In this document: positions 25,294 through 34,000 of the stretch, one piece after another
Layout of the letters: the number at the start of each line of letters is the position of its first letter
Numbering within the stretch: the first letter of the stretch is position 1
The notes under the pieces: model-generated
Databases searched by the model: none
What the model was told of the DNA's origin: nothing
Seen by the model: the letters and a program-made list of their open reading frames with translations, nothing else
Source: an uncultured Mailhella sp.
GTDB taxonomy: Bacteria > Desulfobacterota > Desulfovibrionia > Desulfovibrionales > Desulfovibrionaceae
DNA: 64,000 nt
Assembly: GCF_963931295.1 (NCBI RefSeq)
Contig: NZ_OZ007001.1
Location: forward strand, 2,125,001 to 2,189,000
Direction: 5' to 3'
Translations under genes and position numbers: made by a program

Positions 25294-25514
25294 TAGATTT
25301 GATCTTGCTGGAAACAGCGCTGGCCCGTTTCGACGGGACGAATTTCGCTCGTGGTGCGCGCAGGAATACAACCTCTCCATTCCTTTGTCGCGCAGGTCGC
25401 CTTCTGGGGAAGGACGGCGAGACGTCATGAAAGAGATACGCGTGACGTTTGCCACCCCTCGGCGTCCATGAAGGTTCTGGGGCATGGCCGTCCACGATGC
25501 CCCAGCCTTTTTTT
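25294..25514 (+). ncRNA. candidate structured small RNA or attenuated leader
   Basis: About 220 bases between a TTGACA promoter and an intrinsic terminator, with no convincing gene. Visible hairpins in order: CCCGT-TTCG-ACGGG (25324-25337), GGAAT/ATTCC inside GCGCG/CGCGC, TCGCC/GGCGA, GACGTCA/TGACGT, and the terminator stem. A 14-codon frame MKEIRVTFATPRRP (25428-25471) stops six bases before the terminator stem, leader-peptide geometry, but lacks a good ribosome site. It does not show the conserved sequences of tmRNA, RNase P RNA or SRP RNA. It could be a free RNA or a regulated leader of the TetR gene 98 bases downstream. Confidence 0.4.
25477..25514 (+). terminator. terminator of the structured RNA candidate
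   Basis: CTGGGGCAT (25477-25485) pairs perfectly with ATGCCCCAG (25497-25505), then CC and seven T (25508-25514). Confidence 0.85.
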
Positions 25515-25611
25515 ATGCTTTTCCCCTGCTGCGTTCCGGGGCAGACCGTTGCGGCCCGCCCTTTCCTGCCGTATGCTGCGCGCAGCGTTCCGTGACGAGA
25601 GGATCCCCCGT

Positions 25612-26325
25612 ATGCTGTTTTTTTCCCGCAAGAAGAACTCGCGCGAAGACGGCGAAGCCACGCGCCGTCAGATTCTCGGCACCGCCGTGCGGCTGTTTGC
25701 CGAACACGGCTACGCCGACACCACCAGCAAGATGATCTGCCGGGAGGCGGGCGTCAACATCGCCGCCGTGAACTATCACTTCGGCAGCCGCGACGATCTG
25801 TACCGCGCCGTGCTCGACGAGGTTCACGAGCACATCGTGAACGAGAGGCAGATGGAGCTCATCACGTCTGCGGAACTTCCCGTGGAGGAAAAGCTGGAGC
25901 GGGTGCTTGACGCCTACATCGGCGCGGCCTACGACGGGCAGAGCTGGTACGCCAGAATCTGGGCGCACGAGCTCATTGCGCCCTCGCCCCTGGGGGGAGT
26001 GGCGTTTTTGACGAGCACGCTTTCCAAGGAGCGGAGCATCGGTTCGCTTCTTTCGGAAATGACGGGCATTCCGCGCGAGAATCCCGCGCTGCAAAGCTGC
26101 ATCATCACGGTCATGGCGCCGTATCTGCTCATGCTCTGCGTGCAGCGCGACATGGCCCGCGCTCTGACCACGGTGTTCGACTACCGCAAGGAAGATGTGA
26201 ACCGTCATTTCAAGCTGCTGCTTTTTGAGGCCCTCCGCGCCTTTGCCGAACGCTACGCGAAGGGGGAACTTCCTTCCGTGGCGAAACGGGAGGACAAAGA
26301 GGAGGACGAAGGTTCCCGTGCATAG
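25612..26325 (+). CDS. TetR family transcriptional regulator (CerR-like)
   Basis: 237 residues. The N-terminal TetR helix-turn-helix is clear: TRRQILGTAVRLFAEHGYADTT, then ICREAGVNIAAVNYHFGSRDDLY. The C-terminal ligand domain (DAYIGAAYDGQSWYARIWAHEL) resembles the CerR/DUF1956 group. GAGAGGA lies eight bases before the ATG at 25612; the frame is open further upstream but through the terminator of the preceding RNA. Its stop overlaps the GH3 gene start by eight bases, so the regulator and enzyme are translated together. The ligand is unknown. Confidence 0.87.
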   Translation: MLFFSRKKNSREDGEATRRQILGTAVRLFAEHGYADTTSKMICREAGVNIAAVNYHFGSRDDLYRAVLDEVHEHIVNERQMELITSAELPVEEKLERVLDAYIGAAYDGQSWYARIWAHELIAPSPLGGVAFLTSTLSKERSIGSLLSEMTGIPRENPALQSCIITVMAPYLLMLCVQRDMARALTTVFDYRKEDVNRHFKLLLFEALRAFAERYAKGELPSVAKREDKEEDEGSRA

Positions 26326-27421
26326 ATTTCTGGTGGTCGTTCTGGCGCTTGTCTGTATTTTTCCGCATCCGTGCGCGGCGGCGCAGAACGAACCTTCCCT
26401 GGAAGAGATGATCGGATCCATGATCATGGTGGGTTTTCGCGGTCTGGAAGCGCCGCAGTCCGTCATCGACGCCGTGGCCGCGGGACGGCTCGGAGGCGTC
26501 ATTCTGTTCGACAGGTCGCCGAAAAAGAGCGGATTGTACAACATTGAGTCGCCGTCGCAGGTGAAGAAGCTCGTGTCTTCGCTGCAGAAGGCGTCGCCCC
26601 GCACGCTGCTCGTGGCCGTGGATCAGGAAGGCGGAAAGGTGCGGCGCCTGAAGTCGGAGCGCGGTTTTCAGCCGCTGCCTTCGGCCGAACAGATGGGCCG
26701 CATGTCGCCGGATAACGTGCGTTCGCTCGGCTTCAGGGCCGGGCGTGAGATGGCAGAGCTCGGCATCAACGTGGATCTTGCTCCCGTGGTCGATCTGCGC
26801 CGCTCGGCGAAAAGCCCGGGACTCGGCGACGCCGGACGCTTGTTCGGCGCCGATGCCGCGCAGGTGACGCCGCGGGCTCTGGCCTTTGCCGAGGGCCTGT
26901 ACCGTGCGGGCGTGCTGCCCGCGCTCAAGCATTTTCCCGGACTCGGCAGCGCGGGCAAGGATTCTCATCACGAACTGCCGGACGTCACGCAGACATGGAG
27001 CCGGGAAGAGCTTGCGCCCTATGCGGAGGCCTTCCGCCGGGGCTGGCCCGGCATGGTGCTGGTGGCGCACGTGTATCATCGCGGCCTCGACGCGAATCTT
27101 CCCTCTTCGCTTTCGCCCGCCGTGGTGGATCAGCTGCTGCGCCGCGGGCTCGGCTGGCAGGGCGTGGTCGTGAGCGACGATCTGCAGATGGGAGCCGTGG
27201 CCGGGAGCTCGCTGGAAGAGCGGGTGCGTCTTGCCGTGCTTGCCGGCAACGACATTCTGCTTTTCGGCAACAATCTGTCCTATGATCCGCTGCTGCACGA
27301 CAAGGTGTTTCAGGCGCTCGCCTCGCTGGTGCGGGAAGGGCGCGTCAGCCCGGAGCGGCTGAAGGCGTCGTGGCGTCGCATTGAGGCCATGAAGCGCGGA
27401 CTGGCGCAGTCGCGCGGGTAG
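26318..27421 (+). CDS. secreted glycoside hydrolase family 3 protein (NagZ-like)
   Basis: 367 residues starting at GTG 26318, inside the end of the TetR gene. An N-terminal signal peptide (HRFLVVVLALVCIFPHPCAAA) precedes a GH3 barrel: VAVDQEGGKVRRL, VDLAPVVDLR, LKHFPGLGSAGKDSHHELP and the nucleophile region VVVSDDLQMGAV. The DSHH dyad is that of beta-N-acetylhexosaminidases of the NagZ type, so a role in cleaving GlcNAc from muropeptides or glycans is likely. Export is unusual, because classical NagZ is cytoplasmic. Ribosome site GGAGG lies about 11 bases upstream. Confidence 0.85.
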   Translation: MHRFLVVVLALVCIFPHPCAAAQNEPSLEEMIGSMIMVGFRGLEAPQSVIDAVAAGRLGGVILFDRSPKKSGLYNIESPSQVKKLVSSLQKASPRTLLVAVDQEGGKVRRLKSERGFQPLPSAEQMGRMSPDNVRSLGFRAGREMAELGINVDLAPVVDLRRSAKSPGLGDAGRLFGADAAQVTPRALAFAEGLYRAGVLPALKHFPGLGSAGKDSHHELPDVTQTWSREELAPYAEAFRRGWPGMVLVAHVYHRGLDANLPSSLSPAVVDQLLRRGLGWQGVVVSDDLQMGAVAGSSLEERVRLAVLAGNDILLFGNNLSYDPLLHDKVFQALASLVREGRVSPERLKASWRRIEAMKRGLAQSRG

Positions 27422-27744
27422 TCCGCGTCCGGCGCGTGGGGGCCTGCCCTCGGGCGTGAGCGCAACGCGCCGCGCAGGCGCTTTGCGGGAAAGAGAAGAA
27501 GAAAAACGTGTGCGCGGCGTGCCTTTGCGCACGATGTGCCGCGTGCCGCGGAGTCTTTTGCGCCTTGAGGCGCTGCGCAGGCGGGACAGAGCCCGGACGA
27601 ACCGGCAACGGCGCGTCGGAGGCGTGAGTTTTTTGTGCCGCGCGCCGTCTGTGCTGCGAAGGACGACAGCGCGCTTTTTTGCGCGGCCCGGAGTGTTCTG
27701 CGGCCGTCGCGTCGAAGCCGGGAAGGAAGGCCCGGCCGGAGCGC
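27422..27744. other. convergent intergenic region, nothing seen
   Basis: 323 bases between the GH3 gene and the DUF3298 gene, which end toward each other. Small open frames have no ribosome sites or recognisable product. I find no clear terminator hairpin with a T-run. Confidence 0.4.
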
Positions 27745-28437
27745 TTATTTCCAGTAGGCCGTGTGCGGCTCGGCGGCGGCAAGCTCCCGGAGGGAGAGCG
27801 TGACGGTCACCACGCCTTCCGACCACGGCCCCACCTGATAGGGGCTGAAATACAGGGTAAGGCCGTCCTTTTCCAGCAGAAAGATCTGAAAGTTTTCCTG
27901 ATCGGGCGCGGTTCCCGCTTCCACCATGTCCTGCGGCAGATCGCGCTGCGCAAGCTTCTTTCTCGAAAGCTCGCTGAACAGTGTCAGCGCCTTGTCAGGC
28001 CTGCGGAAGAGATCCTGAAGCCGCACCTCCCTGCCGTCCGAGCGCGTGTAGTTGCGGCTGCTCAGCGTCAGGCTTCCGTGGGCTCCGCCGAGGTACTGAT
28101 AGTCCTTCCAGAGTATGCCCGCCACCTTGTCGTTGCCGGAAATCACGCCTTCCAGATCCATTTCGTACGGGTGTTCGGGCGCGTCGGGATCGTCGGCATG
28201 GAGCGAGAGCATCTGTTCCCGCTCTTCGGCGGCCATGCTGCGGAAGGCGGCCACGGCGCTGCGCACCGTGTCGTCGGAGGCGTTGTCCGGCCGTGTCAGA
28301 CCGAAGCGCTGCCAGGTGGCGCGGATGCTGACGGAAGGCGCTTCTTCGGTGTAGGTCGATACGGAGCTCTGCGCGGCGCAGGCGGCGTGCGCGCCCAGCG
28401 TCACGGCCAGGGAAACGATCAGAGAGAGCAGTTTCAT
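27745..28437 (-). CDS. exported DUF3298/RsiV-type domain protein
   Basis: 230 residues. Signal peptide MKLLSLIVSLAVTLGAHAACAA, then a DUF4163/DUF3298-like region with the signature YLGGAHGSLTLSSRNY and VRLQDLFRRPDKALTLF. The same domain occurs in RsiV anti-sigma factors and in extracytoplasmic lysozyme-binding or deacetylase-associated proteins; no membrane segment beyond the signal is present, so it is likely periplasmic. GGAGGAATC precedes the ATG. The start codon overlaps the stop of tag, so they are co-translated. Confidence 0.8.
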   Translation of the reverse strand: MKLLSLIVSLAVTLGAHAACAAQSSVSTYTEEAPSVSIRATWQRFGLTRPDNASDDTVRSAVAAFRSMAAEEREQMLSLHADDPDAPEHPYEMDLEGVISGNDKVAGILWKDYQYLGGAHGSLTLSSRNYTRSDGREVRLQDLFRRPDKALTLFSELSRKKLAQRDLPQDMVEAGTAPDQENFQIFLLEKDGLTLYFSPYQVGPWSEGVVTVTLSLRELAAAEPHTAYWK

Positions 28438-29051
28438 GATTCCTCCGAAAGAGGGGCCCGGCGTTCCGGATGCGCCGCCTCGACGCCGCGCATGACTTCG
28501 GAAAAGCGCGGACAGTCCGGTTCGTGATCGTTGACGACGCCGCAGGCCTGAAGCAGAGAATAAACGGTAATGCTTCCCACATAGCGGAAGCCGCGTTTTT
28601 TCAGCGCCGCGCTGATGCGGTCGGAAAGCTCGTTGCTGGCCGGAACGGACGCGGCGTGACTTTCGTACACCAGCATGCGCCCGTCGGTAAAGTTCCACAG
28701 CCAGGCGTGAAAGGAGCCGAATTCCTTCTGCACGGCGAGAAAGGCGCGCGCGTTGGCGGCTACGGCCTCCACCTTGCGCCGTGAGCGTATCATGCCGGGA
28801 ACGGCGAGGGCGGCGTTTACGTCGTTTTCCGTGAAGGCGGCAAGGCGCGAAGGATCAAAGCCCGCCAGCGCCTGCCGGAAAATTTCCCGCTTTTTCAGCA
28901 TGAGCAGCCAGTTCAGGCCGCACTGCATGACTTCCAGCGTCAGATGTTCGAAAAGCAGTCTGTCGTCGCGTACGGGAACGCCCCATTCGGTGTCGTGATA
29001 GCGGCGCAGAAGAGCGTCGTTTCGGCTCCATGCGCAACCGGCGTTTTCCAT
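28434..29051 (-). CDS. tag: DNA-3-methyladenine glycosylase I
   Basis: 205 residues. Excises 3-methyladenine from alkylated DNA. N-terminal CAWSRNDALLRRYHDTEWGVP and the C-terminal zinc-snap residues in ACGVVNDHEPDC are diagnostic, with GLNWLLMLKKREIFRQAL forming the helix-hairpin-helix region. Length is usual for the family. AAGGAGGATTCCGTC upstream supports the start. It overlaps the DUF3298 gene by four bases. Confidence 0.95.
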   Translation of the reverse strand: MENAGCAWSRNDALLRRYHDTEWGVPVRDDRLLFEHLTLEVMQCGLNWLLMLKKREIFRQALAGFDPSRLAAFTENDVNAALAVPGMIRSRRKVEAVAANARAFLAVQKEFGSFHAWLWNFTDGRMLVYESHAASVPASNELSDRISAALKKRGFRYVGSITVYSLLQACGVVNDHEPDCPRFSEVMRGVEAAHPERRAPLSEES

Positions 29052-29109
29052 GACGGAATCCTCCTTGCGGCATAGTGCCCTGTTTCTTCGGCGAAGTACA
29101 GCGCCGCGC

Positions 29110-29138
29110 TTGACAGGGCTGCCGGTCCTGCCGATACC
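29110..29138 (+). promoter_or_regulatory. candidate promoter of the MFS gene
   Basis: TTGACA (29110-29115), 17-base spacer, GATACC (29133-29138; 3 of 6 to consensus). It lies between divergent tag and the MFS gene. Confidence 0.45.
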
Positions 29139-29224
29139 CTTCTCGTCGAGACCGGAACGACTTTCGTTCCGATCCCGTGTTTGATTTCATGAAAGCCCGC
29201 CGGAAAACGGCGGCAAGGGGCGTC

Positions 29225-30373
29225 ATGCATTTTCCGGTTGTAGGGCCGCGCTGGGCCTGTTCCTTTTTCTTTGCCGTTGCGGGGCTTGCCTACGGAAGCG
29301 TGATGTCCCGCATGCCCGCCATCAAGGCGCGGGCGCTGCTGAGCGACGCCGATGTGGGCGTGATGCTGCTGTGCATGGGGCTCGGCGGTCTGGTTTCCTT
29401 TCCGCTGGCGGGATGGGCCGTTTCCCGCATGGGCTGCCGCGCCGTGCTGACGCTGGCCGGCGGTGCGCTCATTCTGCTTTTTCCCTGCATGGGACTGGCC
29501 TCGGGATTTTTTTCGGCGTGTCTGCTCTTTGCGCTTCTGGGTTTTGCCATCGGCGTGAACGACGTGGGCATCAACGCCGGTTCGATTCTGGTGGAGTCGG
29601 CCATGCGTCGTCCCGTCATTTCCTCCATGCACGCGCTCTACAGCTCGGGCGGCCTTCTCGGGGCGCTCGGCGGATCGGTCATGGCCGCGTGGGAAGTTTC
29701 CCCCTTCGGTCATTTTGCCGGAGCGGCGCTGATTCTTCTTGTTCTTCTTCCTTTTTTCGCCCGGCAGCTTCTGCGCGACGCGCCGCGTCCCAGGGAAAAG
29801 CGGGAGCGCCTTTCGCGGCCGCCGCTCTGGGTGCTGGTGTTCGGCGTTCTCATGCTCTGTTCCTATTCCTCGGAAGGTTCGGTGGGCGAGTGGGGCGTGC
29901 TGCTTCTGCATGAAGTGAAGGGCGCGTCGGAGCAGACGGCCGCGCTGGCCTACGCGTCGTTTTCCGTGGCCATGGTGGCCATGCGCTTTTTCGGCGACCG
30001 GCTGCGCGAACATTTCGGCGACGCCAGGCTTCTGCGGGTCTGCTGCGGATGCGCGCTCTGCGGCATTCTGACGGCGCTTCTTTCTCCGTGGCCGGCGCTC
30101 TGTCTGCTGGGATACGCGTTCATGGGACTGGGCCTTTCGGTCAGCGTGCCCATCATTTTCAGCGCTGCGGGACGCCGTCACGACATGCCCGCCGGTACGG
30201 TGGCGGCCATTCTTTCCATGCTCGCCGCGAGCGGACAGCTTTTCATTCCTCCGCTCATCGGCATGCTGGGATCGCTGGTCGGTCTTCAGGAGGCCATGGG
30301 CGTGGTGGTCGGGCTGTGCGCCGTCATGTTTCTGGGGGCGGGCGCGGTGCGCGACGCCGATCCCCGCGCCTAG
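29225..30373 (+). CDS. major facilitator superfamily transporter (YbjJ-like)
   Basis: About 382 residues and twelve membrane segments. Loop 2-3 signature GLGGLVSFPLAGWAVSRMGCR and the GFAIGVNDVGINAGSILVE helix resemble the YbjJ branch of the MFS; the substrate is unknown. I start at ATG 29225 because CAAGGGG sits just upstream; the frame is open back to a GTG at 29177 (MFDFMKARRK...) with no ribosome site. A bidirectional terminator follows. Confidence 0.85.
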   Translation: MHFPVVGPRWACSFFFAVAGLAYGSVMSRMPAIKARALLSDADVGVMLLCMGLGGLVSFPLAGWAVSRMGCRAVLTLAGGALILLFPCMGLASGFFSACLLFALLGFAIGVNDVGINAGSILVESAMRRPVISSMHALYSSGGLLGALGGSVMAAWEVSPFGHFAGAALILLVLLPFFARQLLRDAPRPREKRERLSRPPLWVLVFGVLMLCSYSSEGSVGEWGVLLLHEVKGASEQTAALAYASFSVAMVAMRFFGDRLREHFGDARLLRVCCGCALCGILTALLSPWPALCLLGYAFMGLGLSVSVPIIFSAAGRRHDMPAGTVAAILSMLAASGQLFIPPLIGMLGSLVGLQEAMGVVVGLCAVMFLGAGAVRDADPRA

Positions 30374-30413
30374 CGTGAAGGCGACGGCGCGCCGGACAGG
30401 GACATTAAAAAAG

Positions 30414-30443
30414 AAGGCCGACTCCTCGGAGTCGGCCTTTTTT
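30414..30443. terminator. bidirectional terminator between MFS gene and porin
   Basis: AAGGCCGACTCC (30414-30425) pairs perfectly with GGAGTCGGCCTT (30428-30439). A-rich tract before and T-run after serve both convergent genes. Confidence 0.88.
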
Positions 30444-30526
30444 CGAGTCCTGTCGCCTGAGGGATCCGGCTTTCTCCCGGAATGACTGAGAGGAGAAAGG
30501 CGGGGACGGCAGGACCAAAAAACGGG

Positions 30527-32011
30527 CTAGAAGCGGTAGCGGAAGTTCAGCGCGGCGCGCCAGGCGTTGGAGAAGTCTCCGCCTTCGCCCGCGGCGTTCT
30601 TCCACACGCCGCCGTCAAAGTCCTGGAAGGCGTAGCTGAGTTCCAGAACGGAGACGAAGTTCTTGTAGATCTGGTAGGAGGTGTCGAAATCGAGTTCCAC
30701 AACGTGGTCCTTGGTGGTGAGGTAGTTGGCGGGAGTGACGGAGCCGCCGTACACGTTGTTGATGATGTTGGGCATGTTGCTGCTGTTGGTGCCGCGGAAG
30801 TAGGTGACGCGCAGATCGTGCGAGAGATTTTCGATGAAGCTGATGTCGTTGAGCTGTGCGCTCACGCCCCAGGTGCCGCCGGCGCTGCCGTTGTCGATGG
30901 TGTTGGCGATGTTGAAGCGGCCCTTGAAGTAGGAACTCGCGCCGGGCTTGAAGCCGCCGGAGAGGTACAGGGGCTGTTCGGAGCCGTTGGTCACCTTGCT
31001 GTCGTCGCCGGAAGCGTACCAGGCCTTCACCGCGGGCACGAACCAGGGCAGACGGTATTCGGCGAGGGCGGCGAGGTACCAGCCTTCGCGTTCCGTGGAG
31101 GCGCTGTCGTTCTTGTTGCCGCTGTAATAGAAGTCGAGGGCGAGGCGCAGCGGATCAAAGAAGGTGAATTCGCCGCCGAGGCCGGCGAACCAGAGCGTGG
31201 AATCTGAACCGTCGGGCGTGGCGGTGAGCGTGCCGTTGTTCCAGCTGAGGCGGTTCATGCCGTTGAAGGGCAGCAGGCCGGAAGGCGTGGGGCCGGCGTT
31301 GGACACGTCGCCGAAGTTGCTGCCGCCGTGACCGATCATGCCCCAGGGGGTCACGCGGAAGTAATCGTACTTGAAGTCGCCGATGAGGCCGAAGAGATCG
31401 ACGTCGGCGTTGTCGTATTCGTATTCGCCGTAGGAGTTCTTCAGCGGATCGGATACGGCGCGCATCCAGAAGGCGTTGGCCGAGAAGGTGTCGGTCACGG
31501 GCGCGGAAATGAACACGCCGGTGGCGGGATCGTCGAGAATGGGGCTGCCGGCCACGTAGTTGGGAAGCAGCACTTCCTGCTGGCCCATGCGGATATGAAT
31601 GTCGGTCTGAGGAATCATCCAGTCGAGGTAGGCGAGGCGGGTGGTGATGTTGGTGGCGCGGGTGCCGAGAGCGCCGCCGTCGTTTTCCATCTTGCTCGCG
31701 CCCTTGTAGGAGCCGCCCCAGTTGAAGATGCCTATCTGCGCCTGATAGAACGCGGAAAGCTGCTCGGACATGATGAAGTCCATGCCGAGACGCAGACGCT
31801 GATACACGTCGAAGTGATGCTGATTCAGCTCTCTGCCGGTGTTGTGGCGATAGTCGGAATCACTCATGAAGGAGTTGTCGCCGTTGAGATTGTCGGAGCC
31901 GCTGAAGGAAAAGTCGTAGGTTCCGCTGACCTTGACGTCCACGGCCTGCGCGCCGTTCGCCGCAGCGAGCGTCATTCCCGCCGCCAGCATGAGGGTAAGA
32001 AGCTTTTTCAT
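30527..32011 (-). CDS. Desulfovibrio-type outer membrane homotrimeric porin
   Basis: 494 residues. Signal peptide MKKLLTLMLAAGMTLAAANGAQA, then a beta-barrel sequence beginning VDVKVSGTYDFSFSGSD and ending AWRAALNFRYRF with terminal Phe. The pattern RLRLGMDFIMSEQLSAFYQAQIG is typical of the abundant general porins of Desulfovibrionaceae. The ATG at 32011 has GGAAGG upstream; the frame continues to 32065 but lacks a signal there. Likely a highly expressed diffusion channel. Confidence 0.9.
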   Translation of the reverse strand: MKKLLTLMLAAGMTLAAANGAQAVDVKVSGTYDFSFSGSDNLNGDNSFMSDSDYRHNTGRELNQHHFDVYQRLRLGMDFIMSEQLSAFYQAQIGIFNWGGSYKGASKMENDGGALGTRATNITTRLAYLDWMIPQTDIHIRMGQQEVLLPNYVAGSPILDDPATGVFISAPVTDTFSANAFWMRAVSDPLKNSYGEYEYDNADVDLFGLIGDFKYDYFRVTPWGMIGHGGSNFGDVSNAGPTPSGLLPFNGMNRLSWNNGTLTATPDGSDSTLWFAGLGGEFTFFDPLRLALDFYYSGNKNDSASTEREGWYLAALAEYRLPWFVPAVKAWYASGDDSKVTNGSEQPLYLSGGFKPGASSYFKGRFNIANTIDNGSAGGTWGVSAQLNDISFIENLSHDLRVTYFRGTNSSNMPNIINNVYGGSVTPANYLTTKDHVVELDFDTSYQIYKNFVSVLELSYAFQDFDGGVWKNAAGEGGDFSNAWRAALNFRYRF

Positions 32012-32121
32012 ATCATACCTTCCCACTGTTTTGCCTGACCGCCTTCCGCATGGATAACGTTCCATGACTGATGCCGAAGAAAGAAGTCAGGATTGTGGCC
32101 TTTGATGAAAGGCATGGAAAA

Positions 32122-32151
32122 GGTATAGTTTCTTTTTTATGACGAAAACAA
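32122..32151 (-). promoter_or_regulatory. candidate porin promoter
   Basis: On the minus strand TTGTTT (32151-32146), 18-base spacer and TATACC (32127-32122), about 110 bases before the porin start codon. Confidence 0.4.
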
Positions 32152-32153
32152 TA

Positions 32154-32168
32154 TGATAATGATTAGAA
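32154..32168. promoter_or_regulatory. Fur-box-like sequence upstream of porin
   Basis: TGATAATGATTAGAA follows the 7-1-7 Fur pattern TGATAAT-N-ATTATCA with two mismatches in the right arm. It abuts the candidate -35 of the porin gene. Short AT-rich motifs arise by chance, so this is tentative. Confidence 0.3.
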
Positions 32169-32709
32169 TGTTCAGTTTTTTACACGTTATTATGCGCTTA
32201 TGTATGAGTTTTATTAGAGCAGAAATGTGTTTTTTTACATGTGTATTATAATGCTATGATAATACTTTCATGCTTGGATTGATTATTGCATCATAAATAT
32301 TTTTTGATGCTGTCGTTGCCAGTTTTGCGGGGAAAATGACGCGGATGTGCCTTGCGGATGGCGTTTCCGGCAAGTGTTCTGCGCTGCGGCGGGACATGTT
32401 CTGCGCCGGAGAGAAGGGCCGTCGCTCCGGTGTCTGTTTTGCAGGTGTTCGGCGGGCGCATTTGTCTCGGCGAGGGGGGCTAGTCTGTGTTCGCGGGCGG
32501 CAGGTTTCGCCTCGGGGAAGAACGATTTTTCCGCAGGAGTTCTTGCGGCACATGACGGAAAAGGGGAAAGTCGGCGGGTGGGGCGAACATTTTTGAGGGG
32601 AAAACTGCCGTCGGAGATGAGGAGCGCCGTCTTGCCGCAGCAGCTTTTCTGCGCCGAAGGCAGGAGCCTTATCCGGTTCCTGCGCAGGATGCCTGCGGCG
32701 CGTTGCGGA
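32169..32709. other. intergenic region upstream of porin, no gene seen
   Basis: The first 130 bases are AT-rich (a TATAAT lies on the minus strand at 32250-32245 but without a -35). The rest is GC-rich, with open frames that lack ribosome sites. I see no supported gene. Confidence 0.4.
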
Positions 32710-32744
32710 CAAAGAAAAACCCCGGCGGGCATCCCGTCGGGGTT
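32710..32744 (-). terminator. terminator after carboxynorspermidine decarboxylase gene
   Basis: On the minus strand AACCCCGACGGG pairs with CCCGCCGGGGTT (one wobble), followed by a T-rich run. It is about 60 bases past the stop codon. Confidence 0.8.
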
Positions 32745-32806
32745 CGTTCATGGTTTGTCGGTGCGCGGCGAGCCCGGAAGACCGGGCCGGGCGTCTCGGC
32801 GTTCAG

Positions 32807-34000
32807 CTACAGGCGGCTGCGGAAGTCCTCGTAGCCGAAGGTGCGGGTGACGCGGCGCTGATCGGTTTCCGAATCCCAGATGGCGATGGAGGGCAGGCGC
32901 AGACCGTTGAAGGTGGTGGTCTTCACCATGCTGTAGATGGCCATGTCGAGAAACACCAGTCTGTCGCCGCTCTTGAGCGGTTCGTCGAAGGAGTATTCGC
33001 CGATGACGTCGCCCGCGAGGCAGGATTTGCCCGCCAGGCGGCAGGTGAAGTTCTTTTCGCCGGGCTCGCCCGCGCCGATGATGTTCGGCCGGTAGGGCAT
33101 TTCCAGAACGTCGGGCATGTGGCAGGCGGCGGAGGTGTCGAGAATGGCCACGGGCATGTCGGCCTGCACCACGTCGAGCACGGTGGCCACGAGCACGCCC
33201 GCGTTGAGGGCCACGGCCTCGCCGGGTTCGAGATAGACCTGCACATGGTAGGCGTCGCGCACGTGCTCGATGCAGCGGCACAGCAGCTCAATGTCGTAGT
33301 CGGCGCGGGTGATGTGGTGGCCGCCGCCGAAGTTGATCCACTTCATGCGGGAAAAATATGCGCCGAAGTGCTTTTCCACGGCGTCCAGCGTGCGGGCCAG
33401 ACTGTCGGCGTTCTGTTCGCAGAGGGTGTGGAAGTGCAGACCGCTTATGCCGTCCAGCGCGTGCGGATCCTTTTCGAGCTCGGCGTGGAAGGCGGCGGGA
33501 CGAATGCCGAGACGGGAGCCCGGCGAGCAGGGATCGTAGATGGGCACCGCGCCTTCCGAATGTTCGGGATTGAGGCGCAGACCGCATTCAATGCTCAAGC
33601 CGCGTTCCTGCTCGGCCTTCTGCACCAGCGGGCGGAACTTCTTCCACTGCGCGAAGGAGTTGAACACGATGTGGTCGGCGTAGCGCAGGGTTTCGGCAAG
33701 TTCCTCTTCGCTCCAGGCCGCGGCAAAGGCGTGAACTTCGCCGCAAAAATCCTCTTTGGCCAGTCTGGCTTCGTCGGGCGAGCTGGCGCAGCAGCCGTAG
33801 AGGGGGCCGCGCATGGCGCGCGAAAGCACGGGAAAGGTCATCCACTGGGAAAAGCACTTGAGCGCAAGCATGATTTTTGCGCCCGTGCGCTTCTGCACGT
33901 CGTCGAGAACGGCGACGTTCTTTCTCAGCATGGCAAGATCGGTGACGAAGCAGGGGGAAGGCCACGCTTCGGGACGGAGTTTGGCAAGATATTCGTTCAT
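32807..34000 (-). CDS. nspC: carboxynorspermidine/carboxyspermidine decarboxylase
   Basis: 397 residues, alanine-racemase-fold PLP enzyme of the NspC family. It decarboxylates carboxy(nor)spermidine to (nor)spermidine. The PLP lysine is K48 in IMLALKCFSQW; WINFGGGHHITRADYD and EPGEAVALNAG are the PLP-phosphate and substrate regions, and DTSAACHMPDVLEMPYRP holds the active-site Cys. The start at 34000 has a poor ribosome site (GAGCGCC), but MNEYLAKLRPEAWPSPCFV is the natural beginning. It is the last gene of the minus-strand polyamine block with speA and carboxynorspermidine synthase. Confidence 0.94.
   Translation of the reverse strand: MNEYLAKLRPEAWPSPCFVTDLAMLRKNVAVLDDVQKRTGAKIMLALKCFSQWMTFPVLSRAMRGPLYGCCASSPDEARLAKEDFCGEVHAFAAAWSEEELAETLRYADHIVFNSFAQWKKFRPLVQKAEQERGLSIECGLRLNPEHSEGAVPIYDPCSPGSRLGIRPAAFHAELEKDPHALDGISGLHFHTLCEQNADSLARTLDAVEKHFGAYFSRMKWINFGGGHHITRADYDIELLCRCIEHVRDAYHVQVYLEPGEAVALNAGVLVATVLDVVQADMPVAILDTSAACHMPDVLEMPYRPNIIGAGEPGEKNFTCRLAGKSCLAGDVIGEYSFDEPLKSGDRLVFLDMAIYSMVKTTTFNGLRLPSIAIWDSETDQRRVTRTFGYEDFRSRL

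Noticed and set aside
25294-25514. Structured RNA as tmRNA, RNase P RNA or 6S RNA
   Set aside because: No CCA-type tRNA-like end or tag frame, no GAGGAAAGTCC motif, and no closing stem with a central bubble as in 6S RNA could be found by eye, so I left the class open.
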